A DNA stretch of 54,983 nucleotides from an uncultured Prevotellaceae bacterium. Lineage in GTDB: Bacteria > Bacteroidota > Bacteroidia > Bacteroidales > Bacteroidaceae. The notes beneath the pieces were generated by a model. It searched no databases, had not been told where the DNA came from, and saw nothing but the letters and a program-made list of their open reading frames with translations. Each line of letters opens with the position of its first letter. Position 1 is the stretch's first letter. Positions 9,012 through 16,286 of the stretch are shown piece by piece. The DNA lies in assembly GCA_946188345.1 (NCBI GenBank), contig CAMHUI010000014.1, positions 1-54,983 on the forward strand, given 5' to 3'. Made by a program: the position numbers and the translations under genes.

Positions 9012-9026
9012 CACAAACGTTTGTGC
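9011..9026. promoter_or_regulatory. LacI-type operator, perfect 16-bp palindrome
   Basis: GCACAAACGTTTGTGC is a perfect palindrome with the central CG typical of LacI-family operators. It covers the predicted transcription start of the pentose operon, and the divergent neighbour is a LacI-family gene, making it the likely main operator. Confidence 0.8.
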
Positions 9027-9057
9027 TATAAATCCATCAAAAAACGCACAAAGCCAT

Positions 9058-10578
9058 ATGAAACGTATACTTTACCTTCTGACTATAGTTGTATTGCTTG
9101 CTGCCAACAATTTGCCCCTCGCAGCACGCCAACCGGCCGACTTCCGCATGACCAAAGCTGAGCTGTTGGACAAGATCAAGGGTGGCTGGGCTGCACAGAC
9201 CATCGGCTGCACCTATGGCGGGCCTACGGAGTTCTGCTATCAGGGACGCACCATCGCCGACACCATCGCCATCAGCTATGAGCCGGGATGTGTGAAGTGG
9301 TTCTACGACCATGCACCGGGACTCTACGACGATATCTATATGGACTTGACGTTTGTCGATGTGTTTCAACGCCTCGGTACGGATGCTCCTGTCGACTCAC
9401 TGGCCAAGGCCTATGCCGATGCGCCCTACCCGCTGTGGCACGCCAACCAGTGCGGGCGCTACAACCTGCAGCGCGGGCTGCATGCACCGAAGAGCGGACA
9501 CTGGAAGAATAATCCCCATGCCGACTGCATTGACTTCCAGATTGAAGCCGACTTTGCCGGACTGATGTCTCCCGGCATGCCACGCACCGCCAATCGCTAT
9601 GCCGACCGCGTGGGACACATCATGAACTATGGCGACGGCTGGTATGGGGGCGTCTACGTAGCCAACATGTATGCCCTGGCCTTCATATCCGATGATGTCA
9701 GCTATATCGTTAGCGAAGCCCTGAAGAGTATCCCCCCAAAGAGCCAGTTCTATCAGTGCGTCAGCGATGCCATCCGCTGGCATGCCCAGTATCCAGGAGA
9801 ATGGCGCGCAGCATGGGACCTGCTCGAATCGAAATACTCAGATGAGCGCGGCTGCCCAGAAGGGGTGAAGAAGCCACTGAACATCGACGCAAAGATAAAC
9901 GCAGCTTATGTGGTACTGGGGCTGCTCTACGGCAATGGCGACTTCGGCCGCACACTGGAGGTCTCAACCCGCTGCGGCCAGGACAGCGACTGCAACCCAG
10001 CCACGGCAGCAGGCATTCTGGGTACCATGCTCGGGTATAGCCACATCCCGGAACAGTGGATGGCCAACATCCACGAGGTGGAGGACCGCCCGTTCAGCTA
10101 TACCACCATCTCGCTGAACAAAGCCTACGAGATGAGCTTTTCACAGGCACTGCAGGTTATTGCTGCCAATGGCGGCAGCATTGAAGGCGACCACATTGTC
10201 ATCCGCACGCAGAAACCCAAGAAGGTGCGTTATGAGGAGTCGTTCCAAGGGCTGAAGGCAGAGCAGGCTGTCGGGCTGGAGAAGGCTGATGTGCAACAGT
10301 TGAAGACGCTGACTTTTACAGGCTGTGGCGTGGTGCTGCGTGGCTATGTAGAGACAAAAGACCAAGACTATGTGGCCCGGCTCTCCGTGAGCATCGACGG
10401 CCAGCCGGCCGAGGTGTGGCAGCTGCCCGCCCGATACCACGACCGCAACTTCGACTTGTTCTGGAACTACGGACTGAAGCAGAAGGCACACACCGTGAGA
10501 CTGGAATGGCTCAACCCAACGCCCGAGGCCAGAATCCGCTGTCAGGATGCCATATACTATGGAAAGATAAAAAAGTAA
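9058..10578 (+). CDS. Exported ADP-ribosylglycohydrolase-family protein
   Basis: The 506-residue product has a signal peptide (MKRILYLLTIVVLLAA, cleavage probably near residue 23) and an ADP-ribosylglycohydrolase fold: KGGWAAQTIGCTYGGPTEF (41-59), the acidic DDIYMDL (91-97) in the place of the family's first metal-binding Asp pair, HADCIDFQIEAD (154-165) and GQDSDCNPATAAG (307-319) in the place of the second metal motif. A beta-rich C-terminal domain follows. Classical members remove ADP-ribose from proteins inside cells; an exported one heading a xylose operon more likely cleaves a pentose glycoside in the periplasm. It is first in the operon, 18 nt before xylE. The substrate is inference. 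Confidence 0.85.
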   Translation: MKRILYLLTIVVLLAANNLPLAARQPADFRMTKAELLDKIKGGWAAQTIGCTYGGPTEFCYQGRTIADTIAISYEPGCVKWFYDHAPGLYDDIYMDLTFVDVFQRLGTDAPVDSLAKAYADAPYPLWHANQCGRYNLQRGLHAPKSGHWKNNPHADCIDFQIEADFAGLMSPGMPRTANRYADRVGHIMNYGDGWYGGVYVANMYALAFISDDVSYIVSEALKSIPPKSQFYQCVSDAIRWHAQYPGEWRAAWDLLESKYSDERGCPEGVKKPLNIDAKINAAYVVLGLLYGNGDFGRTLEVSTRCGQDSDCNPATAAGILGTMLGYSHIPEQWMANIHEVEDRPFSYTTISLNKAYEMSFSQALQVIAANGGSIEGDHIVIRTQKPKKVRYEESFQGLKAEQAVGLEKADVQQLKTLTFTGCGVVLRGYVETKDQDYVARLSVSIDGQPAEVWQLPARYHDRNFDLFWNYGLKQKAHTVRLEWLNPTPEARIRCQDAIYYGKIKK

Positions 10579-10596
10579 AATACTAATATCAACAAA

Positions 10597-12063
10597 ATGG
10601 AAAAACAAACAAACAAAGGCTACCTGTTCGGCATCGTACTGGTGGCTGTTTTAGGCGGACTGCTCTTTGGATACGACACCGCTGTTATTTCTGGAGCCGA
10701 GAAGGGATTGCAGGCTTTCTTCATCGGAACTAAGGACTTCACCTATACCGACGGCCTGCACGGTTTCACATGTGCCAGTGCACTCATCGGCTGCATCATC
10801 GGCTCGGCACTGAGCGGACTGCTGGCCTCGCGACTGGGCCGTAAGCGCTCGCTCGTCATTGCGGGTCTGCTCTTCTTCATCTCGGCCCTGGGCAGCATGA
10901 GTCCGGAATTTCTGTTCTTCGAGAAGGGTGTGCCTACCTACGACCTGCTGATTGCCTTTAATATCTACCGCGTCATCGGAGGAATAGGCGTAGGTCTGGC
11001 CTCAGCCATCTGCCCGATGTATATCGGCGAGGTTGCTCCGTCGGACATCCGTGGCATGCTCGTGTCGTGGAACCAGTTCGCCATCATCTTCGGCCAGCTG
11101 GTGGTCTACTTCGTCAACTTCCTCATTCTGGGCGAGCATACCAACCCCGTCATCGAGTCCATTGGCCAGGGCATGAACGCCGTCGTGGCTGGCAGCGACC
11201 CATGGACCATTGCCTCAGGCTGGCGCTATATGTTCGGAAGCGAAGCCGTGCCGGCCGGACTCTTTGCCATCCTCATCTGCTTCGTGCCTGAAACACCGCG
11301 CTACCTCGTCATGGTCGGTCAAGACCAGAAGGCCTTGGGGGTACTCACGAAGATTAACGGCGAAAGCAAGGCCCACCAGATTCTTCAGGACATCAAAGAC
11401 ACCATCACCGTCAAGACCGAACCGCTCTTCACCTACGGCATGCTGGTCATCTTCATCGGCATCATGCTCAGCGTATTCCAGCAGATTGTCGGCATCAACG
11501 CCGTGCTCTATTATGCCCCGCGCATCTTCCACGACATGGGCATGACCAACCCGATGATGCAGACCGTCATGATGGGTATTGTCAACATCCTCTTCACGCT
11601 GGTTGCCGTGTTTACTGTCGAGAAACTCGGACGCAAGCCGTTGCTCATCACAGGCTCCTTAGGCATGGCCATCGGCGCCTTAGGCGTGGCATTCACCTTC
11701 GGCAACCCGCAACTCAACCTCATCTGCATGCTGTCCATCATGGTCTATTCTGCATCGTTCATGTTCTCATGGGGCCCCATCTGCTGGGTGCTCATCGCTG
11801 AGATATTCCCCAACACCATCCGTGGCAAGGCCGTAGCCATCGCCGTTGCATTCCAGTGGATTTTCAACTGGATTGTCTCATCGTCGTTCGTACCGATGTT
11901 CAACATGAAGACAGCCTCCGATCCGAACTTCGGCCACTGGTTTACCTACGGCCTTTATGGCATGCTCTGCATCGTTGCCGCCATCTTCGTCTGGCGCTTA
12001 GTGCCTGAGACTAAGGGCAAGACTCTGGAGGAAATGACTAAACTGTGGAGGAAAGGGAAATGA
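10597..12063 (+). CDS. xylE: D-xylose:proton symporter (MFS sugar porter)
   Basis: The 488-residue protein has twelve likely membrane segments and sugar-porter signatures: GGLLFGYDTAVISGAE, RLGRKRS, PMYIGEVAPSDIRG, VPETPRYLV, EKLGRKPLL and the final PETKGKTLEEM. Sugar-binding residues known from Escherichia coli XylE are kept in QQIVGINAVLYYAP (Q295, Q296, N301, Y305, Y306). It brings xylose across the inner membrane with protons. Flanked by a putative glycoside-cleaving enzyme and overlapping xylulokinase by four bases, so xylose is the most likely substrate; related hexoses cannot be ruled out from sequence. Confidence 0.92.
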   Translation: MEKQTNKGYLFGIVLVAVLGGLLFGYDTAVISGAEKGLQAFFIGTKDFTYTDGLHGFTCASALIGCIIGSALSGLLASRLGRKRSLVIAGLLFFISALGSMSPEFLFFEKGVPTYDLLIAFNIYRVIGGIGVGLASAICPMYIGEVAPSDIRGMLVSWNQFAIIFGQLVVYFVNFLILGEHTNPVIESIGQGMNAVVAGSDPWTIASGWRYMFGSEAVPAGLFAILICFVPETPRYLVMVGQDQKALGVLTKINGESKAHQILQDIKDTITVKTEPLFTYGMLVIFIGIMLSVFQQIVGINAVLYYAPRIFHDMGMTNPMMQTVMMGIVNILFTLVAVFTVEKLGRKPLLITGSLGMAIGALGVAFTFGNPQLNLICMLSIMVYSASFMFSWGPICWVLIAEIFPNTIRGKAVAIAVAFQWIFNWIVSSSFVPMFNMKTASDPNFGHWFTYGLYGMLCIVAAIFVWRLVPETKGKTLEEMTKLWRKGK

Positions 12064-13544
12064 GCAGGTTTCTTCTTGGTTTCGACGTCGGTAGCAGTAG
12101 CATCAAGGCTTCGCTTGTCGACGGACAGACAGGCCAGTGCATAGCATCAGCCTTCTTCCCTGATAAGGAAGCACCTATCAAGGCCGTGCAGACAGGCTGG
12201 GCCGAACAAGCCCCCGACTCCTGGTGGACCTACGGCAAGCAAGCCCTGACCAAGGTGATGGCCGAGGCTCATGCCACCGGCGACGACATCATGGCCATTG
12301 GCATCTCCTACCAGATGCACGGACTGGTATGTGTTGATAAAGACCTCAAGCCCTTACGCGACAGCATCATCTGGTGCGACTCGCGAGCCGTTCCCTATGG
12401 CGACAAGGCCTTCAACGACCTGGGAAGCGAACAGTGTCTGGGCCATTTACTTAACTCACCCGGCAACTTCACAGCCTCGAAGCTGGCATGGGTGAAAGAG
12501 AACGAGCCCAGGGTGTTCGACCGAATCTATAAAATTATGCTGCCAGGTGACTACATCGCCTTGCGCCTCTCGGGACAGGCCACAACGACTGTCAGCGGGT
12601 TGTCGGAAGGCATGCTGTGGGACTTCAAAGACAACCAGCCCGCCTGGTTCCTCACCGACTATTTTGGTTTCCCCCGCACTGTCCTCGCTGACATTGTGCC
12701 CACCTTCGGTCTTCAATGCGAGGTATCCGAAGAGGCAGCCCGCGAGACGGGGCTCCGCAAGGGAACGCCCATCTGCTATCGGGCAGGCGACCAACCCAAC
12801 AACGCCCTTTCACTGAATGTCTTCAACCCGGGCGAGGTAGCCTCAACGGCAGGAACATCGGGAGTCGTCTATGGCGTCTTAGGCGAAGTGAACTACGACC
12901 CGAAGTCGCGTGTAAATATCTTTGCCCACGTCAACCACCAATCACCCAACACCCGTTTGGGCGTCCTCGGCATCTGCAACGGAACTGGAATCCTGAATGC
13001 TTGGATGCACCGCAACGTTGCTCCAGACCTGAGCTATAACGACATGAACCAGTTGGCTGCCACCATCCCCGTGGGCTCCGACGGCGTCACCATCCTGCCC
13101 TTCGGCAACGGTGCCGAGCGCATCCTTGAAAACCGAGAGCCCGGCTGCAGCATACACGGGATGAACTTCAACGTCCACAACCGTGCCCATCTGCTGCGGG
13201 CAGCCCAGGAAGGCATCGTCTTCGCCTTCTGCTATGGCATGGAGGTGATGAACGGGATGGGCATGGACATCAGGAAGATTCATGCCGGACACGCCAACAT
13301 GTTCCTCTCGCCCATTTTCCGCGAGACGCTGGCTTCGACAAGCGGTGCCACCATCGAACTCTTCGATACCGATGGCTCCATCGGAGCTGCCCGAGGTGCC
13401 GGCATGGGTTGCCGTCTCTATCGCGACAACAACGAAGCCTTCACCTCGCTGCGTTGCATTGAGCACATCGAGCCTGTGGCAGACAACGCACCCTACCGCG
13501 AGGCCTACGAACGCTGGAAAAAGATTTTGAAGACTACCATCTAA
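12060..13544 (+). CDS. xylB: Xylulokinase (FGGY family)
   Basis: The 494-residue kinase starts MSRFLLGFDVGSSSIKAS (phosphate loop of the ASKHA fold), with ISYQMHGLV and IIWCDSRA substrate-site segments and the catalytic Asp in YRAGDQPNNA (D244). TAGTSG and GIVFAFCYG motifs lie in the C-terminal half. It phosphorylates D-xylulose to xylulose 5-phosphate for the pentose phosphate pathway. The ATG at 12060 overlaps the xylE stop (ATGA) and is preceded by GGAGG, unusual in a phylum that rarely uses Shine-Dalgarno sites. An in-frame ATG at 12045 is also possible but would add residues outside the family core. Confidence 0.94.
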   Translation: MSRFLLGFDVGSSSIKASLVDGQTGQCIASAFFPDKEAPIKAVQTGWAEQAPDSWWTYGKQALTKVMAEAHATGDDIMAIGISYQMHGLVCVDKDLKPLRDSIIWCDSRAVPYGDKAFNDLGSEQCLGHLLNSPGNFTASKLAWVKENEPRVFDRIYKIMLPGDYIALRLSGQATTTVSGLSEGMLWDFKDNQPAWFLTDYFGFPRTVLADIVPTFGLQCEVSEEAARETGLRKGTPICYRAGDQPNNALSLNVFNPGEVASTAGTSGVVYGVLGEVNYDPKSRVNIFAHVNHQSPNTRLGVLGICNGTGILNAWMHRNVAPDLSYNDMNQLAATIPVGSDGVTILPFGNGAERILENREPGCSIHGMNFNVHNRAHLLRAAQEGIVFAFCYGMEVMNGMGMDIRKIHAGHANMFLSPIFRETLASTSGATIELFDTDGSIGAARGAGMGCRLYRDNNEAFTSLRCIEHIEPVADNAPYREAYERWKKILKTTI

Positions 13545-13572
13545 CCGGCAAGACTGAATATAAAGATAAAAA

Positions 13573-13589
13573 GTTTATACAGTATAAAC
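13573..13589. promoter_or_regulatory. Small hairpin in the xylB-xylA spacer
   Basis: GTTTATA-CAG-TATAAAC, perfect 7-bp arms, in the 67-nt A/T-rich spacer before xylA. No promoter of the local type is visible there. It could protect or process the mRNA so that xylA is made in a different amount from xylB. Confidence 0.4.
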
Positions 13590-13611
13590 CACATAACAAA
13601 AATCAAACACT

Positions 13612-14931
13612 ATGGAAAAACAGTATTTCCCGCAAATCGGAAAGATTCCTTTTGAAGGAAAAGAGAGTAAGAACGTGATGGCATTCCACTACTATGAGCC
13701 AGAACGCGTCGTGTTGGGTAAGAAGATGAAAGACTGGCTGAAGTTCGCCATGGCTTGGTGGCACACGCTCGGCCAGGCTTCCGGCGACCAGTTCGGCGGT
13801 CAGACCCGCTGCTACGAATGGGACCAGGCTGCCGATGCCATCCAGCGCGCCAAGGACAAGATGGATGCCGGCTTCGAAATCATGGATAAGCTGGGCATTG
13901 AGTATTTCTGCTTCCACGATGTAGACCTCGTCGAAGAGGCTGACACCATCGAGGAGTATGAGGAGCGCATGAAGTCCATCACCGACTATGCCTTGGTGAA
14001 GATGCAGCAGTACCCGAACATCCACCTTCTGTGGGGTACCGCCAACGTCTTCGGCCACAAGCGCTATATGAACGGCGCAGCCACCAATCCCGACTTTGAC
14101 GTCGTGGCCCGTGCTGCCGTGCAAATCAAGAACGCCATCGATGCCACCATCAAACTCGGCGGCACCAACTACGTCTTCTGGGGCGGACGCGAAGGCTACA
14201 CCACCCTGCTCAACACCGACCAAAAGCGAGAGAAGGACCATCTGGCACAGATGCTCGCCTCGGCCCGCGACTATGCCCGCAAGAACGGCTTCAAGGGCAC
14301 CTTCCTCATCGAGCCCAAGCCCATGGAACCCACCAAGCACCAGTACGACGTCGACACCGAGACCGTCATCGGATTCCTCCGTGCCCATGGTCTCGACAAG
14401 GACTTCAAGGTGAACATCGAGGTAAACCACGCCACGCTGGCCGGCCACACGTTTGAACACGAACTCGCCGTAGCCGTCGACAACGGCATGCTCGGCTCCA
14501 TCGATGCCAACCGCGGCGATGCACAGAACGGCTGGGACACCGACCAGTTCCCCATTGACAACTTTGAACTCACTCAGGCCCTGCTCGAAGTCATCCGCAA
14601 CGGCGGCCTTGGCAACGGCGGCATGAACTTCGACGCCAAGCTGCGCCGCAACTCCACCGACCCAGAAGACATCTTCATCGCCCACATCAGCGGAATGGAT
14701 GCTATGGCCCGTGCACTGCTCAGTGCAGCCGCCATCATCGAAGAGAGCCCCCTGCCAGAGATGAAGCGCCAGCGCTACGCATCCTTCGACAGCGGCAAGG
14801 GCAAGGACTTCGAGGAAGGCCGCTTGACGCTCGAAGACCTCGTCAGCTACGCCAAGACACACGGCGAACCTCGCCAGACCTCTGGCCAGCAAGAGCGCTA
14901 TGAGACCCTGCTCAACCTCTATGCCATGTAA
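13612..14931 (+). CDS. xylA: Xylose isomerase (class II)
   Basis: The 439-residue enzyme has catalytic H102 and D105 in FCFHDVD, the VFWGGREGY signature, KPKPMEPTKHQYD metal ligand region, NIEVNHATLAGHTFEHEL and SIDANRGDAQNGWDTDQFP, which supplies the remaining metal-binding acids. It converts D-xylose to D-xylulose using two divalent metals. Length and sequence fit the longer class II enzymes; anaerobic fungal xylose isomerases are thought to derive from this Bacteroidetes type. It is the last gene of the operon and is followed by a strong terminator. Confidence 0.97.
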   Translation: MEKQYFPQIGKIPFEGKESKNVMAFHYYEPERVVLGKKMKDWLKFAMAWWHTLGQASGDQFGGQTRCYEWDQAADAIQRAKDKMDAGFEIMDKLGIEYFCFHDVDLVEEADTIEEYEERMKSITDYALVKMQQYPNIHLLWGTANVFGHKRYMNGAATNPDFDVVARAAVQIKNAIDATIKLGGTNYVFWGGREGYTTLLNTDQKREKDHLAQMLASARDYARKNGFKGTFLIEPKPMEPTKHQYDVDTETVIGFLRAHGLDKDFKVNIEVNHATLAGHTFEHELAVAVDNGMLGSIDANRGDAQNGWDTDQFPIDNFELTQALLEVIRNGGLGNGGMNFDAKLRRNSTDPEDIFIAHISGMDAMARALLSAAAIIEESPLPEMKRQRYASFDSGKGKDFEEGRLTLEDLVSYAKTHGEPRQTSGQQERYETLLNLYAM

Positions 14932-14943
14932 AACATATCTCTG

Positions 14944-14994
14944 AAAGTGTGCTCCCGAATCAGCTCTGGCTGGTTTTCAGAGCACACTTTTTTT
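14944..14994 (+). terminator. Rho-independent terminator after xylA
   Basis: An 11-bp perfect stem (AAAGTGTGCTC / GAGCACACTTT, 14944-14954 and 14980-14990) is followed by further T residues to 14994, 12 nt past the xylA stop. It separates the xyl genes from the ribokinase gene. Confidence 0.88.
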
Positions 14995-15015
14995 ATACGC
15001 CAACCCCAACAACCT

Positions 15016-15972
15016 ATGAAACGGACGAGAAGAATCGTGGTCGTCGGCAGTGCCAACACAGACCTTGTCATCACCACCGAGCGCTTTCCCCGACCAGGCG
15101 AAACCCTTGTCGGAAGGGATTTTCTGAGCAACCGTGGCGGAAAGGGAGCCAACCAGGCCGTTGCCGCCGCCCGCCTCGGAGGCGACGTAGCTTTCGTGGG
15201 CAAGCTCGGCACCGACGACTATGGCCGGCAGACCCTTGCGGCACTTAGTGAAGAAGGTATCGACACACGCTATACGTTGACAACCGGCAAGAGCCATTCC
15301 GGCATAGCCATCATCACCGTAGATGCCCATGGCGAGAATACCATCATCGTCGATGGCGGCGCCAACAGCCTGCTTTCCGCCGAAGACATCCAGTCGGCTG
15401 AAGAACTGTTCCACGAGGCTGCCATCGTGCTCATGCAGCTCGAGACCCCTGTCGAGGCACTGACGGCAGCAGCTCGGCTGGCACGACACCACGGAGCCTT
15501 CGTCGTACTGAACCCTGCTCCGGCTCCCCAGTCGCCACTGCCGGCCGAATTGCTGGAGAATGTAGACCTGCTCATACCCAACCAAACAGAAACAGAAGCC
15601 ATCAGCGGCATTGCAGCAGGCGACCTGCAGTCTGCCAAAGAGGCCATCGAAAGGCTGAGACAGATGGGCGTACGCAATGCCATCATCACGATGGGCGGCG
15701 AGGGCGTAGCCGTGGGCCCCGATGCCACGCACGTACCCTCCCACCCCACTACCGTCGTCGACACGACAGCTGCTGGCGACACTTTCTGCGGTGCGCTGTG
15801 CACGGCTCTGGCCCAAGGGAAGGAGCTTTCTGAGGCAGCCCACTTCGCCTGCAGGGCGGCAGCAGTGACCGTCAGCCGCATGGGAGCCCAGCAAGCGATG
15901 CCCTATCTCAGGGAATTAGATGGTCAGTATAGTCTCGCAAGCACCGCTGACTCACCACACACACCGGCATGA
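15016..15972 (+). CDS. rbsK: Ribokinase-family (PfkB) sugar kinase
   Basis: The 318-residue product begins MKRTRRIVVVGSANTD and carries the PfkB N-terminal motif GGKGANQAVAAARLG, NPAPAP, LIPNQTE and the C-terminal TTAAGDTFCGAL, in which D255 is the catalytic base. Ribokinase makes ribose 5-phosphate, feeding the same pathway as XylB. A longer frame begins with GTG at 14947, but that codon lies inside the xylA terminator stem, so the ATG at 15016 is chosen. No promoter was found between the terminator and the start, so expression may depend on readthrough. The exact sugar is not certain. Confidence 0.87.
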   Translation: MKRTRRIVVVGSANTDLVITTERFPRPGETLVGRDFLSNRGGKGANQAVAAARLGGDVAFVGKLGTDDYGRQTLAALSEEGIDTRYTLTTGKSHSGIAIITVDAHGENTIIVDGGANSLLSAEDIQSAEELFHEAAIVLMQLETPVEALTAAARLARHHGAFVVLNPAPAPQSPLPAELLENVDLLIPNQTETEAISGIAAGDLQSAKEAIERLRQMGVRNAIITMGGEGVAVGPDATHVPSHPTTVVDTTAAGDTFCGALCTALAQGKELSEAAHFACRAAAVTVSRMGAQQAMPYLRELDGQYSLASTADSPHTPA

Positions 15973-16073
15973 CCAAAGGCTGGTCTCTTTGTGACCAAGG
16001 GCTGGTCTCTTTGTGACCAAAGGCTGGTCTCTTTGTGACCAAAGGCTGGTCTCTTTGTGACCAAAGGCTGGTC
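15971..16073. repeat. Tandem dyad array 3: five 15-bp units, 22-bp period
   Basis: GACCAAAGGCTGGTC begins at 15971, 15993 (one change), 16015, 16037 and 16059, with an invariant 7-bp spacer TCTTTGT. The unit has 5-bp inverted arms GACCA/TGGTC. A degenerate sixth copy (containing AGGCTG) follows at 16081-16095. The first unit overlaps the stop codon of the ribokinase gene. Unit length and period equal those of arrays 1 and 2, although the sequence differs. Confidence 0.9.
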
Positions 16074-16151
16074 TCAATGATATCAGAGGCTGAAGTCGGT
16101 GTGATTTTGCCCTATCTTCTTAAAGACCCAAAGTAATCATGAAAATAAAAA

Positions 16152-16177
16152 AGGCTGAAACCCAGGGGCTTCAGCCT
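16152..16177 (-). terminator. Terminator for the fimbrial operon
   Basis: AGGCTGAA/TTCAGCCT stem with 10-nt loop. In the minus direction it is followed by TTTTTTATTTT, a good termination tract. It lies about 110 nt past the stop of the last fimbrial-operon gene. Confidence 0.75.
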
Positions 16178-16286
16178 AAAGTCTTAATACCTAAAGCACT
16201 TGCTCAACAAGAATTACTTCTATCTACAAGGCAAGCAGAGCTTGCGAAATTTGAATCTTTTCCTATAATATGTCCGAGGGACTTGG

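Noticed and set aside
13603..14892. 429-codon open frame antisense to xylA
   Set aside because: Shadow frame in a high-GC-third-position gene; no family resemblance and xylA is intact and conserved.
14947..15015. GTG-initiated 23-residue extension of the ribokinase gene
   Set aside because: The GTG lies in the stem of the xylA terminator and the extension lacks similarity to the kinase family.
16231..16245. Small hairpin GCAAG-CAGAG-CTTGC as a second terminator
   Set aside because: The stem is only 5 bp with no T tract; the hairpin at 16152-16177 is the better candidate.
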